Assembly: GCF_014280965.1 (NCBI RefSeq)
Contig: NZ_JACODZ010000009.1
Span: forward strand, 62,001-126,000
Length of the DNA: 64,000 nt
From: Echinicola salinicaeni
Lineage (GTDB): Bacteria > Bacteroidota > Bacteroidia > Cytophagales > Cyclobacteriaceae
Direction of reading: 5' to 3'
Positions 8,844 to 17,643 of this stretch are shown piece after piece. A program made the translations under genes and the position numbers. The notes below the pieces were generated by a model. It was not told where the DNA came from, searched no databases, and saw nothing but the letters and a program-made list of their open reading frames with translations. Numbering within the stretch: the stretch's first letter is position 1; each line of letters starts with the position of its first letter.

Positions 8844-9009
8844 AAAAGAAGCTGTCTAAGATAATTAAATCTGTCACTGAATATCTTCTAGGCAAGTGAT
8901 CAGCATAAAATGAAGTGATCTTGAAGTCCTTTAATTGTACCTAGTAGAAGATTATCTTACTGATGAAGACAGGGTTGTAATGACGGAGATTTATGAGACA
9001 GCCCCTTTT
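8844..9009. mobile_element. Possible MITE or degenerate IS remnant
   Basis: Imperfect terminal inverted repeats bound a 166-bp segment: aaaagaagctgtct at 8844-8857, and agacagcccctttt at 8996-9009, which is its reverse complement at 12 of 14 positions. Similarity continues weakly inward (taaatct near both ends). The GCTGTCT end resembles termini seen in some IS4- or IS1182-like elements. There is no transposase frame inside and no clear target-site duplication, so this is at best a non-autonomous or decayed element. Confidence 0.35.
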
Positions 9010-9017
9010 AATAAAAA

Positions 9018-9197
9018 TTATTTTTCGCCATTCTTTATGGCACTTACCTCATTTCTAACATCTTGTGCTAGTGTTTTAAGGTCTTGCATGCCTTTTCTAA
9101 TTCTAGTTCCTGCTGCTTTGTTACCTTGCTCATAAAACTTTGCGAAATCTGCTTCTAAAGCTTCTACTAGTTCTTTTGCTTCCGAAAATCTGCTCAT
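9018..9197 (-). CDS. Histone H1-like small DNA-binding protein (Hc1-type)
   Basis: A 59-residue gene. The translation begins MSRFSEAKELVEALEADF and continues with EQGNKAAGTRIRKGMQDL, which is the conserved core of Bacteroidetes histone H1-like proteins; it ends in KNGEK. The protein is short, helical and rich in Lys, Arg and Glu, and probably binds DNA or nucleoid components. It lies next to the possible mobile-element relic and has no operon partner. The call rests on remembered family sequence, and the match is strong. Confidence 0.75.
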   Translation of the reverse strand: MSRFSEAKELVEALEADFAKFYEQGNKAAGTRIRKGMQDLKTLAQDVRNEVSAIKNGEK

Positions 9198-9394
9198 TTT
9201 GTTGTTTATTTTTGGTTTTAAAATTCCAATATATTTAAAATGTGTTTTAATCTATAATTTATTTTAGTTAAAATTTTTCAAAAAAATTATATCCATTACT
9301 TAATATGATAAAGCTTAGGGAAAATATCATATTAGAACTTTGCAGTTACGTAAGCCTCATTTTTTTATTTAATTACTTGAAGTTTAGGAGAAAA

Positions 9395-9627
9395 TCAAAA
9401 TTTTATATCCTCGATTTTTTCAATTAAATCTTTATGAATAATTCTTCGGATATATTGATTCCCTAATGATTTCCAGACCATTCTTTCGAATTCACCTATT
9501 TGATGGCACGGTATGTGAAAAGATAAGTGCTTTCAAGCAACTAAGCGATTCATCATAGTTTTAAGGGCTTCGTAGGGCCTAAAAGCGATGCTTAGTAGGG
9601 TTTTTGTAGAATAAACTGTGGTTTAAA
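9395..9627 (-). pseudogene. Possible decayed coding remnant with an internal stop
   Basis: One minus-strand frame reads for about 75 codons with a single TGA inside: an upstream part containing FRPYEALKTMMNRLVA, then the stop, then a downstream part with IGEFERMVWKSLGNQY and ending EDIKF. The composition looks protein-like rather than random, but I do not recognise a family. It could equally be chance. The rest of 9198-9680 is AT-rich and holds the promoter region of the lipoprotein gene at 9684; I see nothing else there. Confidence 0.2.
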
Positions 9628-9683
9628 TCTACAAATTGAAAATAGAATTACACAGAATGGCTTTATAATTAACTTTTGTAATG

Positions 9684-10268
9684 ATGAAAAGAAGGACAGG
9701 ATTTTCAGTTGGCTTATTTGTGTTATATTTATTTAGCACAGTTGCTTGCATACCGTCATTTGATATTGATATTATAAATAATAAAGAAGAAAAAATCACA
9801 TGTAAACTAGATGGAGTAGATTTTGCGGCAGATAATAATGAGTCTATCCTTGATTTGGTGAAAGGAGAACTTTTAGAAAGAGACCAATATTTTCTATTAA
9901 CAGTTTATGGGGCTGAATTACAGGATGAAGGTGGTGCCAAGGCTGTGGGATTTAAAATAGGCGGCTTTTCAATTGAAGAATTGCGAGCAGGAAATACCTA
10001 TGAAACATGGGAAGAGTTGGAGAACAGGCCTGGTGATTTTGTAGGTGTAATGGGAGCTGTGGAAGAGCGCCCTTCCGTCCAGAGTGATGAAAGTATATAT
10101 AAAGCCAGTTCCAATCATACCAAGAAAGTTTCTTTGGAAATAACAGAAGTGGATCATGAAACAAAAACATTTTCTGGTACTTTTTCTTTTGTGGCATTGG
10201 ATGATGAGACAGGAATCGAAATCAATGTGACGGAAGGGAAGTTCGAAGATGTTAAATGGGGAAAATAG
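9684..10268 (+). CDS. Lipoprotein of unknown function (DUF6252-like)
   Basis: About 194 residues. A short hydrophobic signal ends in a lipobox-like VACIPS, so the mature protein should be lipid-anchored at the cysteine. The remainder is predicted beta-rich, with FSGTFSFVALDDETG and a terminal VTEGKFEDVKWGK, a pattern common in Bacteroidetes DUF6252-type lipoproteins. I do not know its function. It is 95 bases upstream of another lipoprotein gene on the same strand; the two may be a pair. ATG codons at 9681 and 9684 are both possible; the second is used here. Confidence 0.55.
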   Translation: MKRRTGFSVGLFVLYLFSTVACIPSFDIDIINNKEEKITCKLDGVDFAADNNESILDLVKGELLERDQYFLLTVYGAELQDEGGAKAVGFKIGGFSIEELRAGNTYETWEELENRPGDFVGVMGAVEERPSVQSDESIYKASSNHTKKVSLEITEVDHETKTFSGTFSFVALDDETGIEINVTEGKFEDVKWGK

Positions 10269-10363
10269 TAATTTAATAGTCTTTTAATCATTATTGATAA
10301 ATTAGGTGTCAATATTGTAATACATCAACCAAGTTTTATAAAAATCAACTAAAATTTACAACT

Positions 10364-11098
10364 ATGAGGCGTAAAAACACTTTTAAACATCTATTGATGG
10401 CATTTTCAATCTCCGCATTTGTGGCATCATGTTCACAAAATGATGAAATGCCAGCCACACAAGAAAGCCAGGTGACTGTATCAGCTACCGTGGCCAACAG
10501 TTCAAACCCTAATGCTAGAATGGCTAGTTTGGGTTATGGTAATTTGGTTATTTCAGATATTACCATGTCAGTAGATAGGGTACTTCTTAACCTTAGAGCA
10601 ACTAGTGAAAATAGTAAAAAGCCAACTATTGTCAATGTGAACAGCAAGGGACAAAAAATTATTAAGTTAGTTGAAAATGGAGAGGTTATGGTAAGTCCCC
10701 TTGGAAGCGTGAGTGCTGCTAATGGTGTTTATGGAAAGCTGGATTTCGATTTAGTAAAAGCCATGAATGTTCCTGAAGACGACGAGATGTATGGAAAATC
10801 GGTACTTGTTAAAGGAGATTGGTTTGATACACCAGCTACCATGTACATTGATTTGGAAGAAACCTTTAAGATTCTATATCCACAAGGGATAGAAGTAGAT
10901 GGAGCCCAAGAAGTAGTCTTTGGACTTTATTTGGACAGATTCTTCGAAGGAGTGGATCCAAGCCTAATTTCTGATGGAGATGGTGATGGTACTATCGAAG
11001 TTGGTCCTAATGGTGAAGATGGCAATGAAGAAACCTATAACAGCTTTTTGGCTAATATAGAGTCAGCTCTATTCTTGAAAGATGGTGAATTTAAATAA
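10364..11098 (+). CDS. Secreted lipoprotein of unknown function (DUF4382-like)
   Basis: 244 residues. Signal peptide with the lipobox FVASC at about residues 18-22, then a low-complexity Ser/Thr/Asn stretch and a probable beta-sandwich body (VISDITMSVDRVLLNLRA, then GVYGKLDFDL). Near the C terminus is an acidic SDGDGDGTIEVGPNGEDGNE stretch that could bind calcium. The layout is similar to DUF4382-type surface lipoproteins, but I am not certain of the family. It is followed by a strong terminator at 11160, so it probably ends a two-gene unit starting at 9684. Confidence 0.5.
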   Translation: MRRKNTFKHLLMAFSISAFVASCSQNDEMPATQESQVTVSATVANSSNPNARMASLGYGNLVISDITMSVDRVLLNLRATSENSKKPTIVNVNSKGQKIIKLVENGEVMVSPLGSVSAANGVYGKLDFDLVKAMNVPEDDEMYGKSVLVKGDWFDTPATMYIDLEETFKILYPQGIEVDGAQEVVFGLYLDRFFEGVDPSLISDGDGDGTIEVGPNGEDGNEETYNSFLANIESALFLKDGEFK

Positions 11099-11159
11099 TG
11101 ATCATTAAGTAGCTTTTGGTTTATAACCAAGTATTTTTTGATGTAGATTTATCACGGAG

Positions 11160-11190
11160 GAGCCGGTTTGTGCCGGCTCTTTTTTTTTTG
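11160..11190 (+). terminator. Rho-independent terminator after the lipoprotein pair
   Basis: gagccgg and ccggctc (arms 11160-11166 and 11173-11179) with a six-base loop, followed by a run of ten T. It isolates the lipoprotein pair from the LacI-family gene. Confidence 0.85.
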
Positions 11191-11366
11191 ATGATAATTG
11201 ATAATCTATTTGATTTGATGCAAGAGGTAAATTAAATGTTTCATTAGAGAATTGTACTGATTTTGCGTATAAGATTCTAGGTTTCATAATCCCTCTTTTC
11301 TTCATTAGAATAAAATTATTTTGGTATAATACGGAAAGGGAATTTATTCTTAACTTGGTTCTTATC

Positions 11367-12410
11367 ATGAAAAAAAGACACAGTACCATAACCGATATTG
11401 CTAAAGCCCTGAATATTTCCGCTTCTACCGTTTCAAGGGCCTTACATGATAATCCTTCTATAAGTTTAGAAACAAAAAATAAGGTATTAAGCTTGGCCAA
11501 AGAGCTCAATTACCAACCCAATATGTTGGCTTTGAGTTTATTGAAAAAGAAAACCAAAACCATTGGAGTCATTGTGCCAGAAATCACTAGCTATTTTTTT
11601 GCCATGGTGATTAATGGCGTACAGGATATGGTAGATGAGGCGGGCTATAAATTGATCATCAGTCAATCCAATGAATCTTTTGAGGAAGAAGAAAAACTGA
11701 TTGAAACGCTATCACTTGGTAGGGTTGATGGCTTTTTGATTTCTACTTCTTCAAACACCATGACTTACGGACATTTGGAAAAGTTACGCTCATCAGGTAT
11801 TCCAATTGTTGTTTTTGATAGGGATTGTCCGGGTTTTGACGCTGATAAGGTATTGGTAGCTGATTTTGATGGCGCTTATCAGGCTGTAGATTATTTAGTG
11901 AAAACAGGCTGTAAAAGTTTGGCTCATATTGCAGGGCCTGCTAATTTGACTACCAGTCAACATAGAAAAGCTGGTTATTTAAAAGCCCTAAGTGATAATA
12001 ATTTAGCTATTCGAGAAGAGCTAATTCAAACCGTAGATGGATTTACTTCCGAGTTTGGAGAAGAAGCAGCAAAAGCACTTTTAGATTTGCCTTATCCTCC
12101 TGATGCCATTTTTGCTATTAATGATGCTGTTGCCATCGGGGCTATGGCAGTGATATTTGAGCGAGGGCTTCGTATTCCTGAAGATATTTCTATTGTTGGT
12201 TTTGATGATGAACCTTACAGTAAATATTTCCATCCTTCACTTAGTTCAGTATGGCAGCCAGTATATGATATGGGCATGCTATCAGCCAAAATTTTGATGA
12301 ATCAACTGGATAAAGATTTTGATGATGTTAATTACCGGTATGAAGTATTGAAACCAGAGCTGGTCATTCGAGAATCTTCTAAGCCTTTACCAGATTTTTA
12401 TAAAGTTTAA
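11367..12410 (+). CDS. LacI/GalR-family transcriptional regulator
   Basis: 347 residues. An N-terminal helix-turn-helix, [20 protein letters not shown], with the hinge-type [11 protein letters not shown], is followed by a periplasmic-binding-protein-like sugar domain (about 60-340): [20 protein letters not shown], then [14 protein letters not shown] and [14 protein letters not shown]. The ATG at 11367 gives the expected start of the HTH; an in-frame TTG at 11355 is less likely. A TATAAT-like box lies at 11325-11330. LacI regulators bind gcaaac-tttgc-type palindromes, and four such sites lie in front of nearby PUL genes (12482, 19721, 21766, 31477), so this gene is the obvious candidate for binding them. 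The effector is unknown. Confidence 0.93.
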   Translation: MKKRHSTITDIAKALNISASTVSRALHDNPSISLETKNKVLSLAKELNYQPNMLALSLLKKKTKTIGVIVPEITSYFFAMVINGVQDMVDEAGYKLIISQSNESFEEEEKLIETLSLGRVDGFLISTSSNTMTYGHLEKLRSSGIPIVVFDRDCPGFDADKVLVADFDGAYQAVDYLVKTGCKSLAHIAGPANLTTSQHRKAGYLKALSDNNLAIREELIQTVDGFTSEFGEEAAKALLDLPYPPDAIFAINDAVAIGAMAVIFERGLRIPEDISIVGFDDEPYSKYFHPSLSSVWQPVYDMGMLSAKILMNQLDKDFDDVNYRYEVLKPELVIRESSKPLPDFYKV

Positions 12411-12771
12411 ATTCAAATCAGATAATATCTGATTGCGAATAATATCGATTTTTTGGAATATTTCTGTAAAATGAATTTTGCGCAAACCTTTGCATAGCAA
12501 AAAGCTTCTGTTTCTTTTTTTATGAAATAAATAAATGGAAAATTGGTTTTGCAATTAAGCCCAAGATATTCTATTGATATTATGATAGATGCCAGTTTTT
12601 CATTTTACAGTTTTTAATTACAAAAGAGGCGTTTTGACCGATTTAGATATTATTATTTGGTTATCGCCTCGCAATGATTTGTAATAGAAGCCTAATGGGA
12701 AAACAGCTTTCTCAGGTTTAGTTCAGTATTACATTTGAACCCAATTAATTAATAAACATAATACTGAATCT
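12411..12771. promoter_or_regulatory. Intergenic region upstream of susC1 with LacI-type operator
   Basis: Contains a small hairpin (aatcagat/atctgatt, 12416-12434), the palindrome gcaaacctttgc at 12482-12493, and a second stem (gaggcg 12626-12631 with cgcctc 12665-12670, extended by acc/ggt). The palindrome matches three others in the window. I do not see a clear TAnnTTTG -7 element at the fixed distance seen at the 21766 and 31477 sites, so the susC1 promoter position is uncertain. Confidence 0.55.
12482..12493. promoter_or_regulatory. LacI-family operator, copy 1 (susC1)
   Basis: gcaaacctttgc within a longer context gcgcaaacctttgcata that is repeated at 19721 and 31477 and, with a g at the centre, at 21766. 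It is a near-perfect CG-centred palindrome of the LacI operator type and lies 278 bases before the susC1 start. Confidence 0.75.
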
Positions 12772-15700
12772 ATGGAAAACTTTACTCATGATTTGGGCCT
12801 TAAAACGAATTCAGTTTTAAAGGTCTTTTGTTTATGCTTGTTCTTGACCTTAATGGTAATTAAGGAAGGAAAGGCAGAAGCGTACACAAAGTATTTTCCA
12901 CCGGAAATCGCTATTAGCGGCTTAGTAAGAGATGCTAGTGGAGAACCACTTCCAGGTGTGAGTATTCTCGAACGAGGAACTAGTAATGGTACTGTTACGG
13001 ATATTGACGGGACATTTAGCCTTAGTGTTAATTCTAGCGAATCCGTACTGTTCTTTAGTTTTATAGGGTATGAAAGTCAGGAAATAACTGTCGGGGATCA
13101 AACGAATTTTGAAATAACCATGACCAGCAATACGCAGGACTTGAACGAAGTGATTGTGGTAGGTTATGGTATTCAAGAGAAAAAGGATGTAACAGGAGCT
13201 ATGGCTACTGTCAAATCTAAGGAGTTTAACAAAGGGATAGTTAATTCACCTCAAGATTTGATCCAAGGTAAAATAGCTGGTGTAAATGTGGTGGCCTCCA
13301 GTGGCGAGCCAGGTGCTAGCCAAAATATTACCATTCGTGGACCAGGAGGTGTAAGAACGGGTAATTCTCCCTTATTTGTAATCGATGGGGTAGTTTTGGA
13401 TAACTCCAGTACTGGTGGTGATAATAATCCACTTAATTTCATCAATCCTCAGGATATAGAGTCCATTGATGTCTTAAAGGATGCTTCAGCAACTGCAATT
13501 TACGGTTCTAGAGGTGCTAATGGTGTAATCATCGTTACTACTAAGAAGGGCAGTGAGGGTATATCCACAATGAATTATACCATGGGATATGGTTTCTCTA
13601 ATATGGCCAATCCAATCGATGTTTTCAGTGCAGATGATTACAGGAGAGAAGTGGAAGCAATAGGTGGTATACTGCAGGATTCCTTGGCCAATACAGATTG
13701 GCAAAAAGAGATTTCAAGAACGGCTGTTACTGCGAACCATAACTTATCCTTTAATGGAGGTAGTAAGCGTTTGGTTTATTTTGCTTCCTTAGGATATCAG
13801 AACCAAGAAGGGATAATCAAGGAAAGTGAGCTTAAGCGGTATTCTGGAAGATTGAATGTTTCGCAAAAATTCCTTGAAAATGATATCCTTACGGTGGATA
13901 TGAATTTGAGCGCTTCCCAAACCCTTAGCCAGCGTCCGCAGATTTCAGGCGTTTTGGGTAGTGCCTTGGCTGCCAATCCAACTTTCCCAGCCTATGGAAA
14001 TGACGGTCTCCCTTTTAGGGACCCTGCCGGGACCAATCCATTGAGGCAATTGGAAATATATGATGATTATACTCGTATTAATCGTGTCATCGGGAACATC
14101 AGTGGTACTTTGGATATAAGTAAGTCCTTTAGTTATAAAATCAATGTGGGTATTGATAATTCTAGTTCTGTTAGGGATGTACAAAGTTTACCAAGTGTTG
14201 AGCCTCAGCAGATTGGAAGGCTTGAAATCACCAATGGTTATAATCGTAACTTTCTAATAGAAAATTACCTTACTTATAATTATCAGGATGAAAAAAATGT
14301 CTTGACAGCTTTGGTAGGTCATTCTTACCAGGAAATTTTCGTACAAAGCAGGTCTAGCAGTATCAATGACTTTCCATTCTCGGATATTGAACCTAGGTAC
14401 AATCCTGGTTTGGGTCAGGACTTAAGTTTGGCCAATAACAGACCAACTGGATTTGCGACTATCAATGAATTACAATCTTTCTTTGGAAGAGTAAATTATC
14501 AGTTCAATAACCGCTATTTGCTTACTGCTACTGTAAGGGCTGATGGATCTTCTAAATTTGGTGAGAATAATAAATATGGAGTTTTCCCTTCATTCTCATT
14601 GGGTTGGAGACTGTCAGAAGAAGATTTCCTTTCTGAGTCGAATTTTGTGAATGATCTTAAACTTCGTTTCGGATGGGGACAAACAGGTAATCAGGAAATT
14701 CCTTCCAAAATTACCCAGCCTCTTTATACCGCTCAGGTGAGTGGAAGTACAAGTTATCCTTTAGATAATTCTTCCAATTATCCAGGTGGAATCACCTTTA
14801 GTAGGTTGGCCAATCCTGATTTGCAATGGGAGGTTTCTACTCAAACGAATATTGGACTTGATTTCGCTTTCTTTGATGCTAGTCTATCTGGTTCCGTAGA
14901 TTATTTTAGAAAGGTTTCCAATAATATCCTTTTGGAGGTTATTCCTGCAGACCCTGTACAGCCAGCCAATACCACTTGGGTAAATGTTGAGGATATGAAT
15001 ATTATCAATCAAGGGGTAGAAGTAGCCTTGAATTACAGAAGACGTATTTCAAATGATGTGTCTTTCAATATTGGTGGTAATACGACTTTCATCAATAACG
15101 AAGTGAAAAACTCTCCATTTACAGTTATTCCTTCAGGTAGTGCAACTGGCGCTGGTCTATCATCGGCAACTATCAATGGTTATATCAATGGACAACCAAT
15201 TGGTTCCTTTTACTTGCTTGAGCATATCGGCTTCGATGAGGATGGTTTGAATATGTTTAGGGATACCAATAATGACGGGGTGGTCAATGATGCAGACAGA
15301 ATTGTAGCAGGAACAGCCTTACCAGATCTACAGTATAATATCAATGGTGGATTAAGTGTTAAACGATTTGATTTGTCCTTTAATTTCACTGGTGTTTCAG
15401 GAAACAAGCTTTATGACAATACAGCCAATGCATTATTCTTTAAACTGAGACTTGCTAGGGGCTTGAATGCAACACCGAGTGCAATTGAATTCTCTGAGGA
15501 GTCAGTAAATAATCCTGCTCCGGTTTCTACCAGATATTTGAAAGATGCGAATTACTTCAGATTGAATAACCTATCACTAGGATATAACTTCAATACTGAA
15601 CAAATCGGTATTTCAAAATATGTCAGGGATTTAAGGTTCTCCGTGACTGGACAAAATCTATTTGTGATCACACCTTATGATGGTTATGACCCAGAGGTTA

Positions 15701-15801
15701 ATACTGATAGAACTATAAATGGTGTATCTTCATATGGAGTTGACTATATGAGCTACCCTAAGGCAAGGACCATTACACTTGGTTTAAACATTATTCTTTA
15801 A
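12772..15801 (+). CDS. SusC/RagA-type TonB-dependent outer membrane transporter 1
   Basis: 1009 residues. A signal peptide is followed by a carboxypeptidase-D regulatory-like domain (about 45-125: ISGLVRDASGEPLPGVS, with SFIGYES near its end), the TonB-box region VIVVGYG, a plug domain (about 135-245: GKIAGVNVV and VLKDASATAIYGSRGANG) and a beta barrel ending in TITLGLNIIL. SusC proteins import oligosaccharides into the periplasm with TonB energy, closed by a SusD lid. SusD1 starts within ten bases. A LacI-type operator lies upstream. The substrate cannot be read from the sequence; no glycan-degrading enzyme is directly attached to this pair. Confidence 0.95.
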   Translation: MENFTHDLGLKTNSVLKVFCLCLFLTLMVIKEGKAEAYTKYFPPEIAISGLVRDASGEPLPGVSILERGTSNGTVTDIDGTFSLSVNSSESVLFFSFIGYESQEITVGDQTNFEITMTSNTQDLNEVIVVGYGIQEKKDVTGAMATVKSKEFNKGIVNSPQDLIQGKIAGVNVVASSGEPGASQNITIRGPGGVRTGNSPLFVIDGVVLDNSSTGGDNNPLNFINPQDIESIDVLKDASATAIYGSRGANGVIIVTTKKGSEGISTMNYTMGYGFSNMANPIDVFSADDYRREVEAIGGILQDSLANTDWQKEISRTAVTANHNLSFNGGSKRLVYFASLGYQNQEGIIKESELKRYSGRLNVSQKFLENDILTVDMNLSASQTLSQRPQISGVLGSALAANPTFPAYGNDGLPFRDPAGTNPLRQLEIYDDYTRINRVIGNISGTLDISKSFSYKINVGIDNSSSVRDVQSLPSVEPQQIGRLEITNGYNRNFLIENYLTYNYQDEKNVLTALVGHSYQEIFVQSRSSSINDFPFSDIEPRYNPGLGQDLSLANNRPTGFATINELQSFFGRVNYQFNNRYLLTATVRADGSSKFGENNKYGVFPSFSLGWRLSEEDFLSESNFVNDLKLRFGWGQTGNQEIPSKITQPLYTAQVSGSTSYPLDNSSNYPGGITFSRLANPDLQWEVSTQTNIGLDFAFFDASLSGSVDYFRKVSNNILLEVIPADPVQPANTTWVNVEDMNIINQGVEVALNYRRRISNDVSFNIGGNTTFINNEVKNSPFTVIPSGSATGAGLSSATINGYINGQPIGSFYLLEHIGFDEDGLNMFRDTNNDGVVNDADRIVAGTALPDLQYNINGGLSVKRFDLSFNFTGVSGNKLYDNTANALFFKLRLARGLNATPSAIEFSEESVNNPAPVSTRYLKDANYFRLNNLSLGYNFNTEQIGISKYVRDLRFSVTGQNLFVITPYDGYDPEVNTDRTINGVSSYGVDYMSYPKARTITLGLNIIL

Positions 15802-15810
15802 TCATTGGAA

Positions 15811-17508
15811 ATGAAATTATTTCAAGATATGAAAAAGTTGATATTGTCTGGGCTGGCAGGCGGCTTATTGCTGGCGGGCGGATGTACAGACCTCAATGAA
15901 CAAATATTGGATGAGACCTCTGCTTCAGGCTTGTCCCAAAATGAAATTGTAGAAGGTAATGTGGTTGCTGCTTATGCTACATTCAGTGGTTTATTTAATC
16001 ACGTTAATTACTTTAACCTTCAGGAAATTTCAACTGATGAAGCCATACTGCCATTTAGGGGAGGTACGGACTGGGGTGATAATGGGATATTTATTGCTAT
16101 GCATACCCATAATTTCATAACAACCGACCCAAGAATCAGAAATACTTGGAACCAAATTATGCAGGGGATTTCCCGAAGTGTAACGGCCATCAATGTAATC
16201 CCAACGACTACTGATCCCAATGCTTCGGTTTATGTAGCTGAAATGAGGGCATTAAGGGCTTTCTACTCATTATTGAGTTTAGATTTATATGGTTTGGTCT
16301 TTGTTAAAGAAGATGTGAATGAAACCTCTGTAATTCTAAGAGGTGAAGAAGCATTCAACTATATTGAATCGGAATTGTTATTTGCAGAAGATCTTGTTCC
16401 CGAGGATATAGGGCCAGGTCGTATGTCCAAAGGAGCGGTGCAGGCCATTTTGGCCAGATTATACCTCAATGCAGCAGTTTATAAGGACAGGTACGCGGAG
16501 AGTTTTAATTTTGATCCAGCGGATATGTCCAAGGTAATTGAATATTGTGATAAGGTGATAGCCTCAGGGCGTTATTCCCTTTCGGAAGATTATTTTGCGA
16601 TGTTCGATGATGAAAACCATAGGAACCCTGAATTGATTTTTGTTTATGACCAAAGAGCTGAACTAAATGGTCATAACCGTATGGCATATTTCTCTCTATC
16701 AGGTGATATGTATCCATTACCTGAATTTCCGAATGCCAATGGTACGGATGGTCCTGGAATCACTTCAGATTTCTATGAAACTTGGGAAAATGCTTATGCT
16801 CCAATGGATCCGGCAGATGTCGACCCGCGTTTCCACAAGAAAAATCTAGTTATCCCAGCTGATTCTTGTATAAATGGAGAGGATTTTGAAATTGATAGAG
16901 GGATCTTAAGAGGACAGCAATATGGTCTGATCAGAAATGAAAATGGTTTCCAAAGGTGTGAAGATGGAGTAGGCTATCGAATAGGAAAGCTATATAGCCG
17001 ATCTAGGAACAGACCTGATTTGGCGGTTAATTTTACTAAGTTGATCGACTATACTACTACAGGGAGTTTATATAGTAGTGGTTATAGGGTGGAGAAATAC
17101 GAGTTCAGTAAGAAGTCCAGTAGTGGTAGGAATTTTGGTGAGGCCGATATTGTCTTGATGAGGCTAGCAGATATTTACCTGATGAGAGCTGAAGCTAAGT
17201 TGCGTGGAAATGGTGACTTTGCTGGTGCTTTGGCAGATGTAAATATGGTTAGGACTGCAAGGACTGCTAGATTCACTGCTCCTCCCTTGGACGAAATCAA
17301 TCTGGACTTGCTTTACAGGGAAAGAGGCTTTGAATTCTATTGGGAAATGCAAAGAAGAACTGATATGATCAGATTTGGTAAATTTGAGGATACTTGGACC
17401 GAAAAGACAGATAGTGATCCAAGAAAGAGAATTTTTCCTATCCCACAGACCGCATTGGATGGTGCATCAAGTATTCCAGGTTACCTTGAGCAAAACCCTG
17501 GATATTAA
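15811..17508 (+). CDS. SusD/RagB-type surface glycan-binding lipoprotein 1
   Basis: 565 residues. Lipobox LLLAGGC at about residues 20-26, so it should be lipid-anchored at the cell surface. The helical TPR-like SusD core follows: ALRAFYSLLSLDLYGLVFV near the N-terminal part, MSKGAVQAILARLYLNAA in the middle, and ADIVLMRLADIYLMRAEAKL followed by LLYRERGFEFYWEMQRR near the C terminus, the signature regions of the family. Starts are possible at 15811 and 15829 (ATG); an upstream TTG at 15805 is unlikely. It is paired with SusC1 and followed by a terminator at 17528. Confidence 0.93.
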   Translation: MKLFQDMKKLILSGLAGGLLLAGGCTDLNEQILDETSASGLSQNEIVEGNVVAAYATFSGLFNHVNYFNLQEISTDEAILPFRGGTDWGDNGIFIAMHTHNFITTDPRIRNTWNQIMQGISRSVTAINVIPTTTDPNASVYVAEMRALRAFYSLLSLDLYGLVFVKEDVNETSVILRGEEAFNYIESELLFAEDLVPEDIGPGRMSKGAVQAILARLYLNAAVYKDRYAESFNFDPADMSKVIEYCDKVIASGRYSLSEDYFAMFDDENHRNPELIFVYDQRAELNGHNRMAYFSLSGDMYPLPEFPNANGTDGPGITSDFYETWENAYAPMDPADVDPRFHKKNLVIPADSCINGEDFEIDRGILRGQQYGLIRNENGFQRCEDGVGYRIGKLYSRSRNRPDLAVNFTKLIDYTTTGSLYSSGYRVEKYEFSKKSSSGRNFGEADIVLMRLADIYLMRAEAKLRGNGDFAGALADVNMVRTARTARFTAPPLDEINLDLLYRERGFEFYWEMQRRTDMIRFGKFEDTWTEKTDSDPRKRIFPIPQTALDGASSIPGYLEQNPGY

Positions 17509-17527
17509 TTTAGTTAAAGTATAAATT

Positions 17528-17559
17528 AAAAAAGGCTACCAATTTGGTAGCCTTTTTTA
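17528..17559. terminator. Bidirectional terminator between susD1 and the phosphoesterase
   Basis: aaaaaggctacca and tggtagccttttttt form a 13-bp stem around a short loop, with A and T runs on the two sides, so it should work for both converging genes. Confidence 0.85.
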
Positions 17560-17643
17560 ATTAAATATCTAATGAGAAAATATTATTGTTCTCCTCTTTA
17601 TTGATATTTATAATGTGATTTACACTCTTTAAAAATTATCAAT

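Noticed and set aside
8935-9135. 66-codon plus-strand frame starting with TTG
   Set aside because: It lies across the relic element and antisense to the histone H1-like gene; the minus strand carries the recognisable protein.
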